Assembly (NCBI RefSeq): GCF_029094525.1
Contig: NZ_CP119107.1
Coordinates: forward strand, 434,001 to 498,000
Source of the DNA: Pullulanibacillus sp. KACC 23026
Lineage (GTDB): Bacteria; Bacillota; Bacilli; Bacillales; Sporolactobacillaceae
Direction: 5' to 3'
Length of the DNA stretch: 64,000 bases
Positions 26,197 to 35,269 of the stretch are shown one piece after another. Every line of letters begins with the position of its first letter. Position 1 is the first letter of the stretch. The notes beneath the pieces were generated by a model. That model had not been told where the DNA came from. It did not search any database and worked only from the letters and a program-made list of their open reading frames with translations. A program made the position numbers and the translations under genes.

Positions 26197-27531
26197 GTGA
26201 ACTTACAAAAAACAGTTAAAGTTTTAGCTAGTGGATTTATAGCTGTCACATTACTTGCTGCTTGTGGATCTAACAGCACCAGCAAATCTTCCGAGACTTC
26301 TACCAAAGCAAAAGATACAACCAAAACAGCTCAAACTGCAGAAGTTAAGCCGGAAGATGGTGCAAAATTAACGGTTTGGTACGACGATGGGGACAAAGGC
26401 TGGGCTACTAGTATTGCGAATCAATTCACTAAAAAATATGGGGTTAAAGTAACGCTTCAACAAGTGGCTTCAACTGATGCTCCGGCTAAAATGGAAAAAG
26501 ATGCTTCAGCAGGTATTGGAGCCGACGTGTTCGTTGCGCCTCATGACCACACTGGTGAAATGGCATCTCAAGGTATTTTGTATCAAAATATGGATCCTGA
26601 TTATTACAAGAAAAATGATATTTCTGCTGCTGTTACAGGGGTTTCTACAAATGATAAAGACGGTAAGTACACGATGTACGGTTATCCACTCTCCGTTGAA
26701 ACTTATGCCTTATTCTATAATAAAGAATTAATGAAAAAAGAAGGGATTACTTCTGTTCCAACAACTTGGACCGAATTGTTTGCAGACGCTAAAAAGTTTA
26801 ATGATGACACGTCTGTTAGCGGTAAACACTACGGCTTCATGATGGACGTTGGTAACGAGTATTACATGCAGTCCTTCTTATCAGCTTACGGCGGTTATGT
26901 ATTTGGTAAGAACAACACTGATCCAACTGATTTAGGTTTGTCTGGTGCTCCTGCTGCTAAGACCGCTGACTTTGTGAATCAAATGCATGCGATTTTACCG
27001 CTTAACCAATCCAGTATCACGTCGAACGTTATGACGTCAATGTTCGATACAAATAAATTGATGTTTTATGTAGACGGTCCTTGGGCAATTGCCGGTCATA
27101 CACAAAACAAAGTGAACTTCGGCGTTGCAACATTACCAAAACTTGATAACGGTAAATATCCGCAAACGTTTTCTGGTATCAAAGCGTTATATGTAAATGC
27201 TTATACGAAATATCCTAAGGCTGCTTATCTCTATGCTAAGCTTGCATCAAGTCCAGATGCTCTTGCCTTACGTTACAAAGATGATTCTCAAATCCCGGTT
27301 GCAAACTCTTTGATCAATAGCTCCGACATTAAGTCCAATCCAAATGTCCAAGCGATTTTGAAACAAGCTCAGCTTTCGGCTGTTCCAATGCCTAATATTC
27401 CTCAAATGCAGGCCGTTTGGACACCGATGGGAACCGCGTTTGTTACCGCTTGGAACAAACCAGACGGTAAAGTGCCATTTGAAAAAGCGGAAGCCCAAAT
27501 TCAAACAGCCATCAAAGCTGAAACCAAGTAA
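26197..27531 (+). CDS. malE: Maltodextrin ABC transporter, substrate-binding lipoprotein
   Basis: A 444-residue extracellular receptor for maltose or maltodextrin. The start is GTG 26197, eight bases after AAGGAGG; an upstream in-frame GTG at 26161 overlaps operator 4 and lacks a ribosome-binding site. The signal peptide ends in the lipobox LAAC with Cys23, followed by a Ser/Thr/Lys-rich linker. The MalE fold is visible in LTVWYDDGDKGWATSIANQF, GIGADVFVAPHD, YGYPLSVETYALFYNKELM and FYVDGPWAIAGH. malF and malG follow after an intercistronic hairpin. No ATPase gene is nearby. Sugar specificity rests on context with three GH13 enzymes. Confidence 0.92.
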   Translation: MNLQKTVKVLASGFIAVTLLAACGSNSTSKSSETSTKAKDTTKTAQTAEVKPEDGAKLTVWYDDGDKGWATSIANQFTKKYGVKVTLQQVASTDAPAKMEKDASAGIGADVFVAPHDHTGEMASQGILYQNMDPDYYKKNDISAAVTGVSTNDKDGKYTMYGYPLSVETYALFYNKELMKKEGITSVPTTWTELFADAKKFNDDTSVSGKHYGFMMDVGNEYYMQSFLSAYGGYVFGKNNTDPTDLGLSGAPAAKTADFVNQMHAILPLNQSSITSNVMTSMFDTNKLMFYVDGPWAIAGHTQNKVNFGVATLPKLDNGKYPQTFSGIKALYVNAYTKYPKAAYLYAKLASSPDALALRYKDDSQIPVANSLINSSDIKSNPNVQAILKQAQLSAVPMPNIPQMQAVWTPMGTAFVTAWNKPDGKVPFEKAEAQIQTAIKAETK

Positions 27532-27562
27532 GTTGATTTTCAACTGAATAAAACAATTAAAT

Positions 27563-27592
27563 AAGGCTAGTATCTGTACAGATATTAGCCTT
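27563..27592 (+). promoter_or_regulatory. Intercistronic hairpin between malE and malF
   Basis: AAGGCTAGTATCTG and CAGATATTAGCCTT form a near-perfect stem with a tiny loop, followed by TTAATCCTTT. It likely stabilises malE mRNA or partly terminates, giving excess binding protein over permease. The role is inferred from similar operons. Confidence 0.75.
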
Positions 27593-27622
27593 AATCCTTT
27601 AAAAATAAAAGGGGTGAGAGGG

Positions 27623-28921
27623 TTGAAACAGTCAACTAAAGCTGCTTGGCTTTCAGTCATTTTCATGGGGCTTGGTCAACTTTATAACAGACAATTTATA
27701 AAAGGAATTATTCTTTTTATTATAGAAGCTTATGCTTTAATTTTTGATTTACTGCCTTTTTGCCATAGCATGAAAGGACTTGTTACTTTAGGAACGCATA
27801 CCCAGCACCAGGATGGGTGGACGATTGTTCCAGGTGATGATTCCATTAATTTAATGCTTATCGGAATTATTAACATTATTATTTTCGGCATTTTTGCTTG
27901 GGTATATGTGTTAAATGCAAGAGATGCTTATAAAAATGGTCAATTAAGAGATCAAGGTAAGAAACCAAATAACTTTAAGGAAACTTTGAAATTCTTATCC
28001 GGAAATGGTTTTCCGTACGTACTCTTAACTCCGTCACTTGTCATCACATTGTTCATTACGATGCTTCCTTTATTGTTCGGAATCATGCTCGCTTTCACTA
28101 ACTATTCAAGTCCGAACCATTTGCCGCCGAAAAATTTGGTGCAGTGGACCGGTTTCCAAGCCTTTACTCAATTGTTTTCGATGAAGGGCTGGAGTTCAAC
28201 CTTTGTCGGTGTCTTTACCTGGACCATTGTGTGGACGATCCTTTCAACACTAACCTGTTATTTTGTCGGTCTATTATTTGCTGTTTTTATCAACACACAA
28301 GGTATTCGTTTCAAATCATTTTGGAGAGGTATTTTCATTTTACCTTGGGCAATTCCGCAATTTGTCAGCATTCTCATTATGCATGACATGTTCAATGAAG
28401 ATCTTGGTCCAATTAATCAGTACCTTCATATGCTTCATTTACCTATGGTTCCTTGGTTTTCCAATCCATTAGCTGCCAAAGCTTTGCTTGTAGTGGTTAA
28501 CATTTGGTTTGGCTTCCCTTATTGGACGATGTTGATGAGCGGAATCATGACATCCGTTAATCAAGAGATGTATGAAGCTGCCGATGTGGACGGAGCAAGT
28601 CCGTTTTATAAGTTTAGAAAAATTACGCTTCCAGTGGTCCTCTTTTCGACGGCACCATTGTTAATCATGAGCTTCGCAGCGAACTTCAATAACTTCAATG
28701 TGATTTATCTGTTGACTCAGGGTGCACCAGCCAATAGTGATTATATGTACGCAGGGTCTACGGATATCCTGATATCCTGGATTTATAACATGACCTTAAA
28801 TGTCGGTCAATATAACATGGCAAGCGTTGTTTCCCTATTAATCTTTATTGTCATTTCGATTGTGACAGCTTGGAACTTACTCCGAAGCCGAGCCTTCCGA
28901 GAGGAGGATATGATGTCATGA
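27623..28921 (+). CDS. malF: Maltodextrin ABC transporter, permease 1
   Basis: A membrane protein of 432 residues from TTG 27623 (AAAGGGGTGA upstream); GTG 27614 is an alternative. It has an extended N terminus with KAAWLSVIFMGLGQLYNRQFIKG, similar to the TM2-like extension of Bacillus MalC-type permeases. The MalF core follows, with PSLVITLFITMLPLLFGIML near residue 140 and the EAA loop YEAADVDGASPFYKFRKITLP that contacts the ATPase. It ends REEDMMS and overlaps malG by four bases. It pairs with MalG to form the channel. Confidence 0.92.
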   Translation: MKQSTKAAWLSVIFMGLGQLYNRQFIKGIILFIIEAYALIFDLLPFCHSMKGLVTLGTHTQHQDGWTIVPGDDSINLMLIGIINIIIFGIFAWVYVLNARDAYKNGQLRDQGKKPNNFKETLKFLSGNGFPYVLLTPSLVITLFITMLPLLFGIMLAFTNYSSPNHLPPKNLVQWTGFQAFTQLFSMKGWSSTFVGVFTWTIVWTILSTLTCYFVGLLFAVFINTQGIRFKSFWRGIFILPWAIPQFVSILIMHDMFNEDLGPINQYLHMLHLPMVPWFSNPLAAKALLVVVNIWFGFPYWTMLMSGIMTSVNQEMYEAADVDGASPFYKFRKITLPVVLFSTAPLLIMSFAANFNNFNVIYLLTQGAPANSDYMYAGSTDILISWIYNMTLNVGQYNMASVVSLLIFIVISIVTAWNLLRSRAFREEDMMS

Positions 28922-29802
28922 CAACCCAAACACCTAAGAAACTCCGTGCCGGTAAAGCTCGCGGGTCACTTTTGGCTAAAACGTTTATTTATGTCATCCT
29001 GTCTCTTACCGTTATTACGATTATTTATCCTATTTGGTGGATTGTGGTTGGGGCATTAAACCCAAGCAATGGTCTTTATGCAGCAAGCATTATTCCAAAA
29101 GGATTAACACTTGAACATTTTATCTATTTGTTTACGCAGACAGATTATGCGATCTGGTTCAAAAATACGTTATATATTGCTGTTTGGAACACGATTATTT
29201 CAACTGTTTTAGTTATTACAGCGGCTTATGCCATGTCGCGGTTCCGCTTTAAGGGCCGCAAATATGGGTTGTTAACACTCATGATTCTTCAAGGCTTCCC
29301 TTCCTTTATGGGAATGATCGCCATGTTCACATTGCTCCAGCAATTGACCTGGTTTGGTCCTCATGGATTATTAAATAGCCTTTGGGGATTAATCATTATT
29401 TACGCCGGCGGGTCCATTCCATTTAACGTTTGGATGATCAAAGGGTATTTCGATTCTCTTCCAAAAAGTTTAGAAGAAGCGGCCAAAATTGATGGAGCAA
29501 GCAATACGAAGATCTTCTTTAAAGTGATGCTTCCGTTAGCGAAACCGATGATCGCTTTCGTTGCGGTGACCCACTTTATTGGACCATGGATGGATTATAT
29601 TTTCCCTAGTATCGTGCTGACAACAAGCAACAAGTTCACGCTCGCTATGGGCTTATATTCCATGGTAACCGGCGAACAAAACACTCAGTTCTCAACGTTT
29701 GCAGCCGGAGCTGTTCTAGTCGCACTGCCGATCTCCATTTTATTCTTGTTATTCCAAAAGCAAATGACAGAAGGCTTAACGGCTGGAGCTAACAAAGGGT
29801 AA
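28918..29802 (+). CDS. malG: Maltodextrin ABC transporter, permease 2
   Basis: A 294-residue permease with six predicted membrane helices. The start is ATG 28918, overlapping the malF stop and preceded by GAGGAGG; a longer in-frame version inside malF is unlikely. AKTFIYVILSLTVITIIYPIWWIVVGAL is the first helix. The EAA loop reads LEEAAKIDGASNTKIFFKVMLP. FNVWMIKGYFDSLP is typical of MalG. A terminator hairpin overlaps the stop codon. No malK is present; transport probably uses a shared ATPase of the MsmX type encoded elsewhere. Confidence 0.93.
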   Translation: MTTQTPKKLRAGKARGSLLAKTFIYVILSLTVITIIYPIWWIVVGALNPSNGLYAASIIPKGLTLEHFIYLFTQTDYAIWFKNTLYIAVWNTIISTVLVITAAYAMSRFRFKGRKYGLLTLMILQGFPSFMGMIAMFTLLQQLTWFGPHGLLNSLWGLIIIYAGGSIPFNVWMIKGYFDSLPKSLEEAAKIDGASNTKIFFKVMLPLAKPMIAFVAVTHFIGPWMDYIFPSIVLTTSNKFTLAMGLYSMVTGEQNTQFSTFAAGAVLVALPISILFLLFQKQMTEGLTAGANKG

Positions 29803-29828
29803 TCCCCTTTGTGCTCCTTTCTTTTTTT
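29793..29828 (+). terminator. Terminator of malEFG, overlapping the malG stop codon
   Basis: CAAAGGG and CCCCTTTG pair around TAAT, which contains the stop codon TAA (29800-29802), followed by TGCTCCTTTCTTTTTTT. A compact intrinsic terminator. Confidence 0.8.
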
Positions 29829-29978
29829 ACCAGGAAAGTATATTTGGCTTGGGCAAATGATCCTAAAGATTTATAATATTCTTGTTAGTTGTTAAAACAG
29901 GCCTCATCTCAGCATGTTTTAAGGTTCTCCGGCTGTCTCGAGGTTCGTTTATTCAGACAAAAAAAGAGAGGTCCTAAA

Positions 29979-30707
29979 ATGAACGTAACAGTATGGAATG
30001 AAAATCGTCATGAACAAACGAGTGAACAAGTACGCGAAGTCTATCCAGAAGGCATTCATGGTGCCATTGCTGGTTTTTTAAGAAACGAGGAAGGCATTGA
30101 GGTTCAAACAGCTACATTAGATGAGCCGGAGCATGGCCTGACAGAAGATGTTTTACAAAACACGGATGTTCTTATTTGGTGGGGACATATGGCTCATCAT
30201 GAAGTGAGCGATGAAGTGGTGGAAAAAGTAAAGCAGCGTGTGCTTGAGGGGATGGGTCTGATTGTCCTTCACTCAGGGCATTTCTCTAAAATCTTTAAAA
30301 CGCTTATGGGGACAAGTTGTGATCTAAAGTGGAGAGAAGCGGATGAGACTGAACGTCTATGGGTCATTAACCCAGGGCACCAAATAGTAGACGGCATTCT
30401 TGAGTATATCGAGCTTGAAAAAGAAGAAATGTACGGGGAGCACTTTGATATCCCGGCACCGGACGAAGTGATTTTTACAAGCTGGTTCGAGGGTGGAGAG
30501 GTTTTCCGCAGCGGTTGTACGTTCTATCGCGGAAATGGAAAAATCTTTTACTTCCGACCAGGGCATGAAACTTATCCAACTTACTACAACAAAGATATTC
30601 AAAAAGTTATTACAAACGCGGTTAAATGGGCAAAACCAGCGGACCGCAAGCGCCCGGTCTACGGCAATGCCAAACCGCTTTCACCTATCGCTCCTAAAGG
30701 GGAATAA
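29979..30707 (+). CDS. ThuA-like family protein
   Basis: A 242-residue protein of the ThuA (trehalose-utilisation) family with a class I glutamine-amidotransferase-like fold. [62 protein letters not shown] and [12 protein letters not shown] are the conserved segments. The start at ATG 29979 follows GAGAGGTCC; the upstream extension has no support. It is followed by a Gfo/Idh-type dehydrogenase after about 130 bases, a pairing common in sugar-utilisation loci. The exact substrate is not known; keto-sugar or trehalose metabolism is a family-based guess. Confidence 0.88.
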   Translation: MNVTVWNENRHEQTSEQVREVYPEGIHGAIAGFLRNEEGIEVQTATLDEPEHGLTEDVLQNTDVLIWWGHMAHHEVSDEVVEKVKQRVLEGMGLIVLHSGHFSKIFKTLMGTSCDLKWREADETERLWVINPGHQIVDGILEYIELEKEEMYGEHFDIPAPDEVIFTSWFEGGEVFRSGCTFYRGNGKIFYFRPGHETYPTYYNKDIQKVITNAVKWAKPADRKRPVYGNAKPLSPIAPKGE

Positions 30708-30836
30708 AAGTTAGGAAGATCAGTTAAGCGAACGAAAAAGCATAAGCGAGGGAGAGTGGGGGTGGGAATACAATCGCTCACTCTCCTAATTAATTTAGAA
30801 AAAAATAACTCCGGTAACCTAAAGGAGGGTGACGTA

Positions 30837-31868
30837 ATGAAAGAAAAACTGAAGCTTGGTGTGATTGGAGCAGGAGGCATTTTTAGACATGCTCATGCTC
30901 CGGCATGGCTTTCACATCCTGAAATTGAGATAGTTGCAATCAGTGATCCAGTGGTGGAGGCAGCAGCGGCTTTCGCCAAAGAGCATGGGATTCCACAAGT
31001 GTTTAAGGATTATCATGACCTTTTAGCCCAAGAGGAAATCGATGTGGTCGATATCTGTACGCCGAACAGCCTGCATTCAGAGATTGCCATCGCCGCACTA
31101 AAAGCAGGTAAGCATGTGTTCTGTGAGAAGCCAGATGCCGTCAATGCGGAAGAAGCCAAAAAGATGGCAAGGACGGCGGGTGAAACGGGAAAAAGACTCA
31201 TGGTTATGCGAAATAATCGCTTTAATCCGGCGTCCCAATTCATGAAAAAGTACGTCGATGCCGGTCATATGGGAGATATTTACACAGGAAGATGCGGTTG
31301 GATTCGCAGGCGCGGCATTCCAGGCCGAGGCGGTTGGTTCACGACGAAAGAGTTGTCTGGGGGCGGCCCGCTGATCGACCTTGGTGTCCATTTTATCGAT
31401 GTCGCCATGTGGCTCATGGGGAATCCAAGGCCAGTAGCAGTGGTCGGTGCCACTTACAATAAATTTGCCAGTGCAGATGAGTTAGAAACAGGTACCTTTG
31501 ATGTGGAAGACTTAGCCAGTGGTTTTATTCGATTTGAAAATGGTGCCACTTTGCAAATTGAATTCAGTTGGGCATCCAACGTTGAAGAAGAAATGAACTT
31601 CTATGAACTCCGCGGCACAAAATCGGGTGTCCATTTTAAAAATGGCGAGCTGAAAATTTTTTCCGAAATCGAAGGGACTTTAGTTGACATCATCCCTCGC
31701 CTGCCTGAACATAAGATCTCTGACCATACGAGTAACATTAATCATTTTGTTAATGTCCTTCAAGGGCGCGAGGAACCTATCCTTACACCAGAGCATGGTG
31801 TGCACATGATCGAAATCCTAACAGCTATTTATGAATCGGCCCGGCTTGGCCGGGAAGTTTTGTTGTAA
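30837..31868 (+). CDS. Gfo/Idh/MocA-family oxidoreductase
   Basis: A 343-residue NAD(P)-dependent sugar or cyclitol dehydrogenase. The start is ATG 30837 directly after AAAGGAGGGTGACGTA; the frame extends upstream but without support. The Rossmann motif is LGVIGAGGIFRHAHAP. CEKPDAVNAEEA holds the conserved EKP lysine of the family. GGPLIDLGVHFIDVAMWLMG carries the active-site Asp/His pattern. With the ThuA-like gene it forms a likely two-gene operon. Substrate unknown. A terminator-like GGGGACAG element follows six bases after the stop codon. Confidence 0.9.
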   Translation: MKEKLKLGVIGAGGIFRHAHAPAWLSHPEIEIVAISDPVVEAAAAFAKEHGIPQVFKDYHDLLAQEEIDVVDICTPNSLHSEIAIAALKAGKHVFCEKPDAVNAEEAKKMARTAGETGKRLMVMRNNRFNPASQFMKKYVDAGHMGDIYTGRCGWIRRRGIPGRGGWFTTKELSGGGPLIDLGVHFIDVAMWLMGNPRPVAVVGATYNKFASADELETGTFDVEDLASGFIRFENGATLQIEFSWASNVEEEMNFYELRGTKSGVHFKNGELKIFSEIEGTLVDIIPRLPEHKISDHTSNINHFVNVLQGREEPILTPEHGVHMIEILTAIYESARLGREVLL

Positions 31869-31873
31869 ATGGT

Positions 31874-31928
31874 GGGGACAGCCTCTACAAGCAGTCATTC
31901 TTTTAGTAGAGCTCTGTCCCCTATTTTT
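31874..31928 (+). terminator. GGGGACAG element acting as a likely terminator
   Basis: GGGGACAG and CTGTCCCC flank an inner CTCTAC/GTAGAG stem and are followed by TATTTTTAT, six bases beyond the oxidoreductase stop codon. It has both repeat-element identity and terminator form. Confidence 0.75.
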
Positions 31929-31963
31929 ATTTAGGGAGTGAGGGAGGGCGGTTTGGCCGGGTT

Positions 31964-31991
31964 CTAACGGACATGGGCCTAAATGTCCGTC
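31964..31991. repeat. TAACGGACAT...ATGTCCGT inverted element
   Basis: ACGGACAT and ATGTCCGT form an 8-bp stem around GGGCCTAA. Similar TAACGGACAT hairpins are common in Bacillaceae intergenic DNA as I recall them. A related TAACGGCC word follows at about 32021. Confidence 0.5.
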
Positions 31992-32080
31992 ACAATAGAA
32001 AAATGACGAAAGAAGAGACTCTAACGGCCTGAAAAAATGCCCATTATGGCCAGCGATCAACCTAGGATTGGGCAGCACTT

Positions 32081-33262
32081 TTACTCCGGCTCTGCAATAA
32101 CCCCATCAAAAGCGGCTTGGTAAATCGCGCGGATCTCGTCTTCACCAAGTGGGAGCGGGCTTCGGGCAAGCAATCTTTTTTGCTCGTGAGCATCTTCAGT
32201 GAGCTGGTCAAGAGCAGTTACTGGAATGTTATACTCTCCAAGGACAGCAGGTAAACCGACGTCTTTAACAAGTAACTCAAGCCTTCGGACACATTCATAG
32301 GAGGCCTCTTTCTCAGATAGAAAACTAGAATTACCACCTAACGCATTCAAAATATCAGCCATCCGCTTGGTGCAGCTTTTTCTAATATAGCCCATAACAT
32401 AAGGAAGCAATACGGCATTTGCCTCTCCATGAGGAAGATGGAATTGACCGCCTAGCGGGTAGGCCAGGGCATGAACCCCTGCGACACCTGCATTAAAAAA
32501 GGCAAGACCTGCGATGTAGCTTCCATGACTCATGTCAGTCCGTGCTGCCTGGTCATCACCATTTGTTGCAGCTTTTTGTAGTGAGCGGCTGATCAGACGA
32601 ATCGCTTGCAGGGCGAGTCCATCTGTTGTTGGGCCGGCATTGACCGATACATAAGCCTCAATAGCATGGGTGAGGGCATCGATACCTGTTGCGGCTGTGA
32701 CCCGCGGCGGGAGCGAAACCGTTAAGGCAGGGTCGACAATAGCAGCATCAGCTAGGAGGTAATCATGCGTGACGACATCCTTAGAGGAATCTAATGATAA
32801 AACGGCAATGTTGGTGACCTCAGAGCCTGTGCCAGAGGTGGTTGGAATGAGAACCTTTGGGAGCCCTTTTTTTGTAATGGGTCTGATCCCGGTCAAATTT
32901 AAATACTCCTCAACAGGACCTTCGTGAACAGCAAGAACGGCCGCAAGCTTAGCTAAATCGAGGGAACTGCCGCCGCCAACACCAATGATCAAATCAAATT
33001 GACCTTCCCGTGTATAGTGGACTAACTTCTCTGCTGTTTCCAGAGGAGGCTCAGGAACAATATCTGTGTATAGGGTGTACGGAAGCTGCTGGCTATCGAG
33101 TAAGCTTGTCACCTGATCCAATAGACCGATTTGTTGGAGCAGAGGATCGGTGACAATGAGTAACCGCTTAGCTTCATGCTTCTCGATTTCTGGAGTCAAA
33201 TATTCCAGAGACCCCCAACCGGTATAACTTAATGGAGTAAACACAAGTTTTGATACTGTCAT
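32081..33262 (-). CDS. Iron-containing alcohol dehydrogenase
   Basis: A 393-residue cytoplasmic NAD(P)-dependent enzyme of the Fe-ADH family. GVGGGSSLDLAKLAAVL is the nucleotide-binding signature, and PTTSGTGSEVTN is the usual family word. Metal ligands are expected in DALTHAIEAYVS and HALAYPLGGQFHLPHGEANA. AAGGAGAGATAAT precedes the ATG. Substrate cannot be told; butanol-, propanediol- or lactaldehyde-type dehydrogenases share this fold. It is a monocistronic leftward gene. Confidence 0.92.
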   Translation of the reverse strand: MTVSKLVFTPLSYTGWGSLEYLTPEIEKHEAKRLLIVTDPLLQQIGLLDQVTSLLDSQQLPYTLYTDIVPEPPLETAEKLVHYTREGQFDLIIGVGGGSSLDLAKLAAVLAVHEGPVEEYLNLTGIRPITKKGLPKVLIPTTSGTGSEVTNIAVLSLDSSKDVVTHDYLLADAAIVDPALTVSLPPRVTAATGIDALTHAIEAYVSVNAGPTTDGLALQAIRLISRSLQKAATNGDDQAARTDMSHGSYIAGLAFFNAGVAGVHALAYPLGGQFHLPHGEANAVLLPYVMGYIRKSCTKRMADILNALGGNSSFLSEKEASYECVRRLELLVKDVGLPAVLGEYNIPVTALDQLTEDAHEQKRLLARSPLPLGEDEIRAIYQAAFDGVIAEPE

Positions 33263-33483
33263 ATTATCTCTCCTTAAGTTGGTTTCAAGAAAGTGCGACT
33301 AACTATTTAATTCTCCACATAAGGCCGATTTCCTTGTTTGGCTACCTCATAGAATAAATAGCCAGTTGAACGGAGGTGCCTCATTAGGAGTTTCCGTAAG
33401 TCATTTTATGTATTTCCTTTTTGCGGATGAACCGTCACTTGTATGCTGGCGGGGATCGGATTACGAAAAAATTGATGATTAAA

Positions 33484-33510
33484 ATGAAACGCGAGAACCG
33501 TCCCCAAGTG
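33484..33510. repeat. GAGAACCGTCCCC element upstream of the HAD gene
   Basis: GAAACGCGAGAACCGTCCCC is one copy of the dispersed element seen at 16228, 57778, 57841 and 60076. It lies about 35 bases ahead of the HAD ribosome-binding site. Confidence 0.75.
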
Positions 33511-33542
33511 GTAAACTAATAGAAAAGGGGTGAGGAGAAATT

Positions 33543-34283
33543 ATGTCAACCATTCGATTATTAGCTTTGGATATGGATGGGACCACTTTAACGTCTGATA
33601 AGGAAATCACTCTGTTAACTAAAAAGTGGATTCAAATGGCGGCGGCTTCCGGAATAACGGTTATGTTTGCTACAGGGCGTGGAGAGGAGCAAGTCGATCA
33701 ATTTGCTGAGGAGCTTGAACTTAATATGCCAAAAGTCTTGCTTAATGGCAGCCTCATTCTTGATCAGAGCGGGAAGGTTATGGCTCGTTATTTTCTTGAA
33801 CCTGATACAGTGAAGCACCTTTATCAATTAGCGCGTGACCATGGGACACATTTCTGGGGATACACCCTTCATGGGCGAAGGCTCCAGTCCGAATGGGATG
33901 AGGCTTGGCTGGATGAACCATGGCATAAGTTTGGTTTCCGCTCGGATGATCCTAATGTTCTGAAGGCTATTCGTGAGGATCTCTCAACCTATGATTCAAT
34001 TGAGATTACCAGTTCATATTGGGATAACCTGGAGATCAATCCATTAGGTGTCAACAAGGCAATGGGTGTGCAGAAAATTTGTGATGAACTAGGCTACACG
34101 ATGAATCAAGTTATGGCAATAGGCGATAGCCTGAACGACTTTTCCCTCATAAAAGAAGCTGGACTGGGCATAGCCATGGAAAATGCAGCCCCAGAACTCA
34201 AGGCCATTGCAACTGGCAGCACCAGTTCTAACAATGATCACGGGGTGGCTCTAGCTATCCAGCAATACTTGTTTAATAAATAG
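33543..34283 (+). CDS. HAD-superfamily Cof-type phosphatase
   Basis: A 246-residue cytoplasmic phosphatase of the Cof/HAD-IIB type. Motif I is LLALDMDGTTL (Asp10 nucleophile, Asp12), motif II is FATGRGEEQ, the motif III lysine lies in NPLGVNKAMGV and motif IV is GDSLNDFSLIKEAG. The ribosome-binding site is AAAAGGGGTGAGGAG. Such enzymes remove phosphate from sugar phosphates, flavin or pyridoxal phosphate; specificity cannot be read. The length is slightly below the usual 260-280. It is probably single-gene. Confidence 0.9.
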   Translation: MSTIRLLALDMDGTTLTSDKEITLLTKKWIQMAAASGITVMFATGRGEEQVDQFAEELELNMPKVLLNGSLILDQSGKVMARYFLEPDTVKHLYQLARDHGTHFWGYTLHGRRLQSEWDEAWLDEPWHKFGFRSDDPNVLKAIREDLSTYDSIEITSSYWDNLEINPLGVNKAMGVQKICDELGYTMNQVMAIGDSLNDFSLIKEAGLGIAMENAAPELKAIATGSTSSNNDHGVALAIQQYLFNK

Positions 34284-34330
34284 GCTCTTTTCAAAAAGAT
34301 TGTTACTAGTTGATAAAAAAATAGGTGGAA

Positions 34331-34432
34331 ATAGGTGAGACGCCTGCGGGAATAGCTAGCCAGGTGAGACCCCGCAGGCGTATTTTGCCAAGAAGGCTCA
34401 CGGATTGACCGCGGAAAGCGAGCTTATTGGAG
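34331..34432. repeat. CCTGCGGGAA...CCGCGGAAAGC dispersed element, copy 1
   Basis: GAGACGCCTGCGGGAA, then ACCCCGCAGGCG and CCGCGGAAAGCGAGC. The first two segments form a strong CGCCTGCGGG/CCCGCAGGCG hairpin. The same type occurs at 49642-49746. It resembles intergenic repeats common in Bacillaceae genomes. Confidence 0.75.
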
Positions 34433-34555
34433 CCTAAAAAGCAACAAAATTTACGAAAACAGCCAATAAATAATATCGAAATACGTTTTTTAGTTATTCA
34501 TGTCGTATCCTAGTATCTAGACGTGAACGGATTCATTAGTTGGAGTCGATTGCAA

Positions 34556-34592
34556 AAAGCCGCCCTTAGGGAAAATCGCATGGGAGGCGGCT
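34556..34592 (+). promoter_or_regulatory. Leader hairpin upstream of the thioesterase gene
   Basis: GCCGCCC at 34559-34565 pairs with GGGAGGCGGC at 34582-34591. It lies about 15 bases before the AAAGGGG ribosome-binding site. It may be a weak attenuator or a remnant terminator; no T-run follows. Confidence 0.4.
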
Positions 34593-34621
34593 GGAACAAT
34601 ACTAAGTAAAGGGGTAATCAT

Positions 34622-35143
34622 ATGGAAAAAAAGTATGCAAGAGAGTCACGTGTTGTTAAAACGAGCCGTGTATTTCCGACTCATACCAATAATCATGACA
34701 CCCTTTTTGGCGGATTGTTAATGAGTTACATTGATGATATCGCTTCTATATCAGCAGCGCGACACTCAAGGAGAGAATGCGTTACCGCTTCAACCGATTC
34801 AGTTGACTTCCTTCGTCCCATTACACCGGATGACTCAGTGTGTCTCGAATCAGTTGTCTCATGGACCGGCCATACCTCTATGGAAGTATTTGTTAAAATT
34901 GTTGCTGAAAACCTGCGAACCGGCGAACGGCGAATTGCAGCAACCTCCTTTATCACCTTCGTGGCCTTGGATGACAACAAAAAACCAGTTGCAGTTCCAC
35001 AAGTCATACCGGAAACCGAAGAGGAAAAGAAACTCTTCGCCACAGCAGAACGCCGAGCTGAAGCCAGACGAGCCCACCGCGAAGTCAGCCGAGAACTCGC
35101 CTCCACTCTCACAGTCGAACGATCATGGGAAAAATATAAATAA
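34622..35143 (+). CDS. Acyl-CoA thioesterase (YkhA-like, hotdog fold)
   Basis: A 173-residue cytoplasmic hotdog-fold thioesterase that hydrolyses acyl-CoA. The conserved words are SRVFPTHTNNHDTLFGGLLMSYIDDIASISA (with catalytic Asn/Asp), CVTASTDSVDFLRPI and SWTGHTSMEVFV. The C-terminal tail (EEKKLFATAERRAEARRAHRE) is charged and helical, as in the YkhA group. AAAGGGG precedes the ATG. A perfect terminator follows at 35151. Chain-length preference is not deducible. Confidence 0.92.
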   Translation: MEKKYARESRVVKTSRVFPTHTNNHDTLFGGLLMSYIDDIASISAARHSRRECVTASTDSVDFLRPITPDDSVCLESVVSWTGHTSMEVFVKIVAENLRTGERRIAATSFITFVALDDNKKPVAVPQVIPETEEEKKLFATAERRAEARRAHREVSRELASTLTVERSWEKYK

Positions 35144-35150
35144 CAATTAC

Positions 35151-35178
35151 AAAAGTGCCGCCCGCGGGCGGCACTTTT
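35151..35178 (+). terminator. Terminator of the thioesterase gene
   Basis: AAAAGTGCCGCCCG and CGGGCGGCACTTTT form a perfect 14-bp inverted repeat, eight bases after the stop codon. Symmetry allows use from both directions. Confidence 0.9.
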
Positions 35179-35269
35179 ATCATAAAGAAGAGATCGCACG
35201 CAAAGAAAGTGTCGCGCAGCCTCAAGCAAGAAGATGTTTGGGAAATCCCGAAAAAATAGGGCGCTAGTC

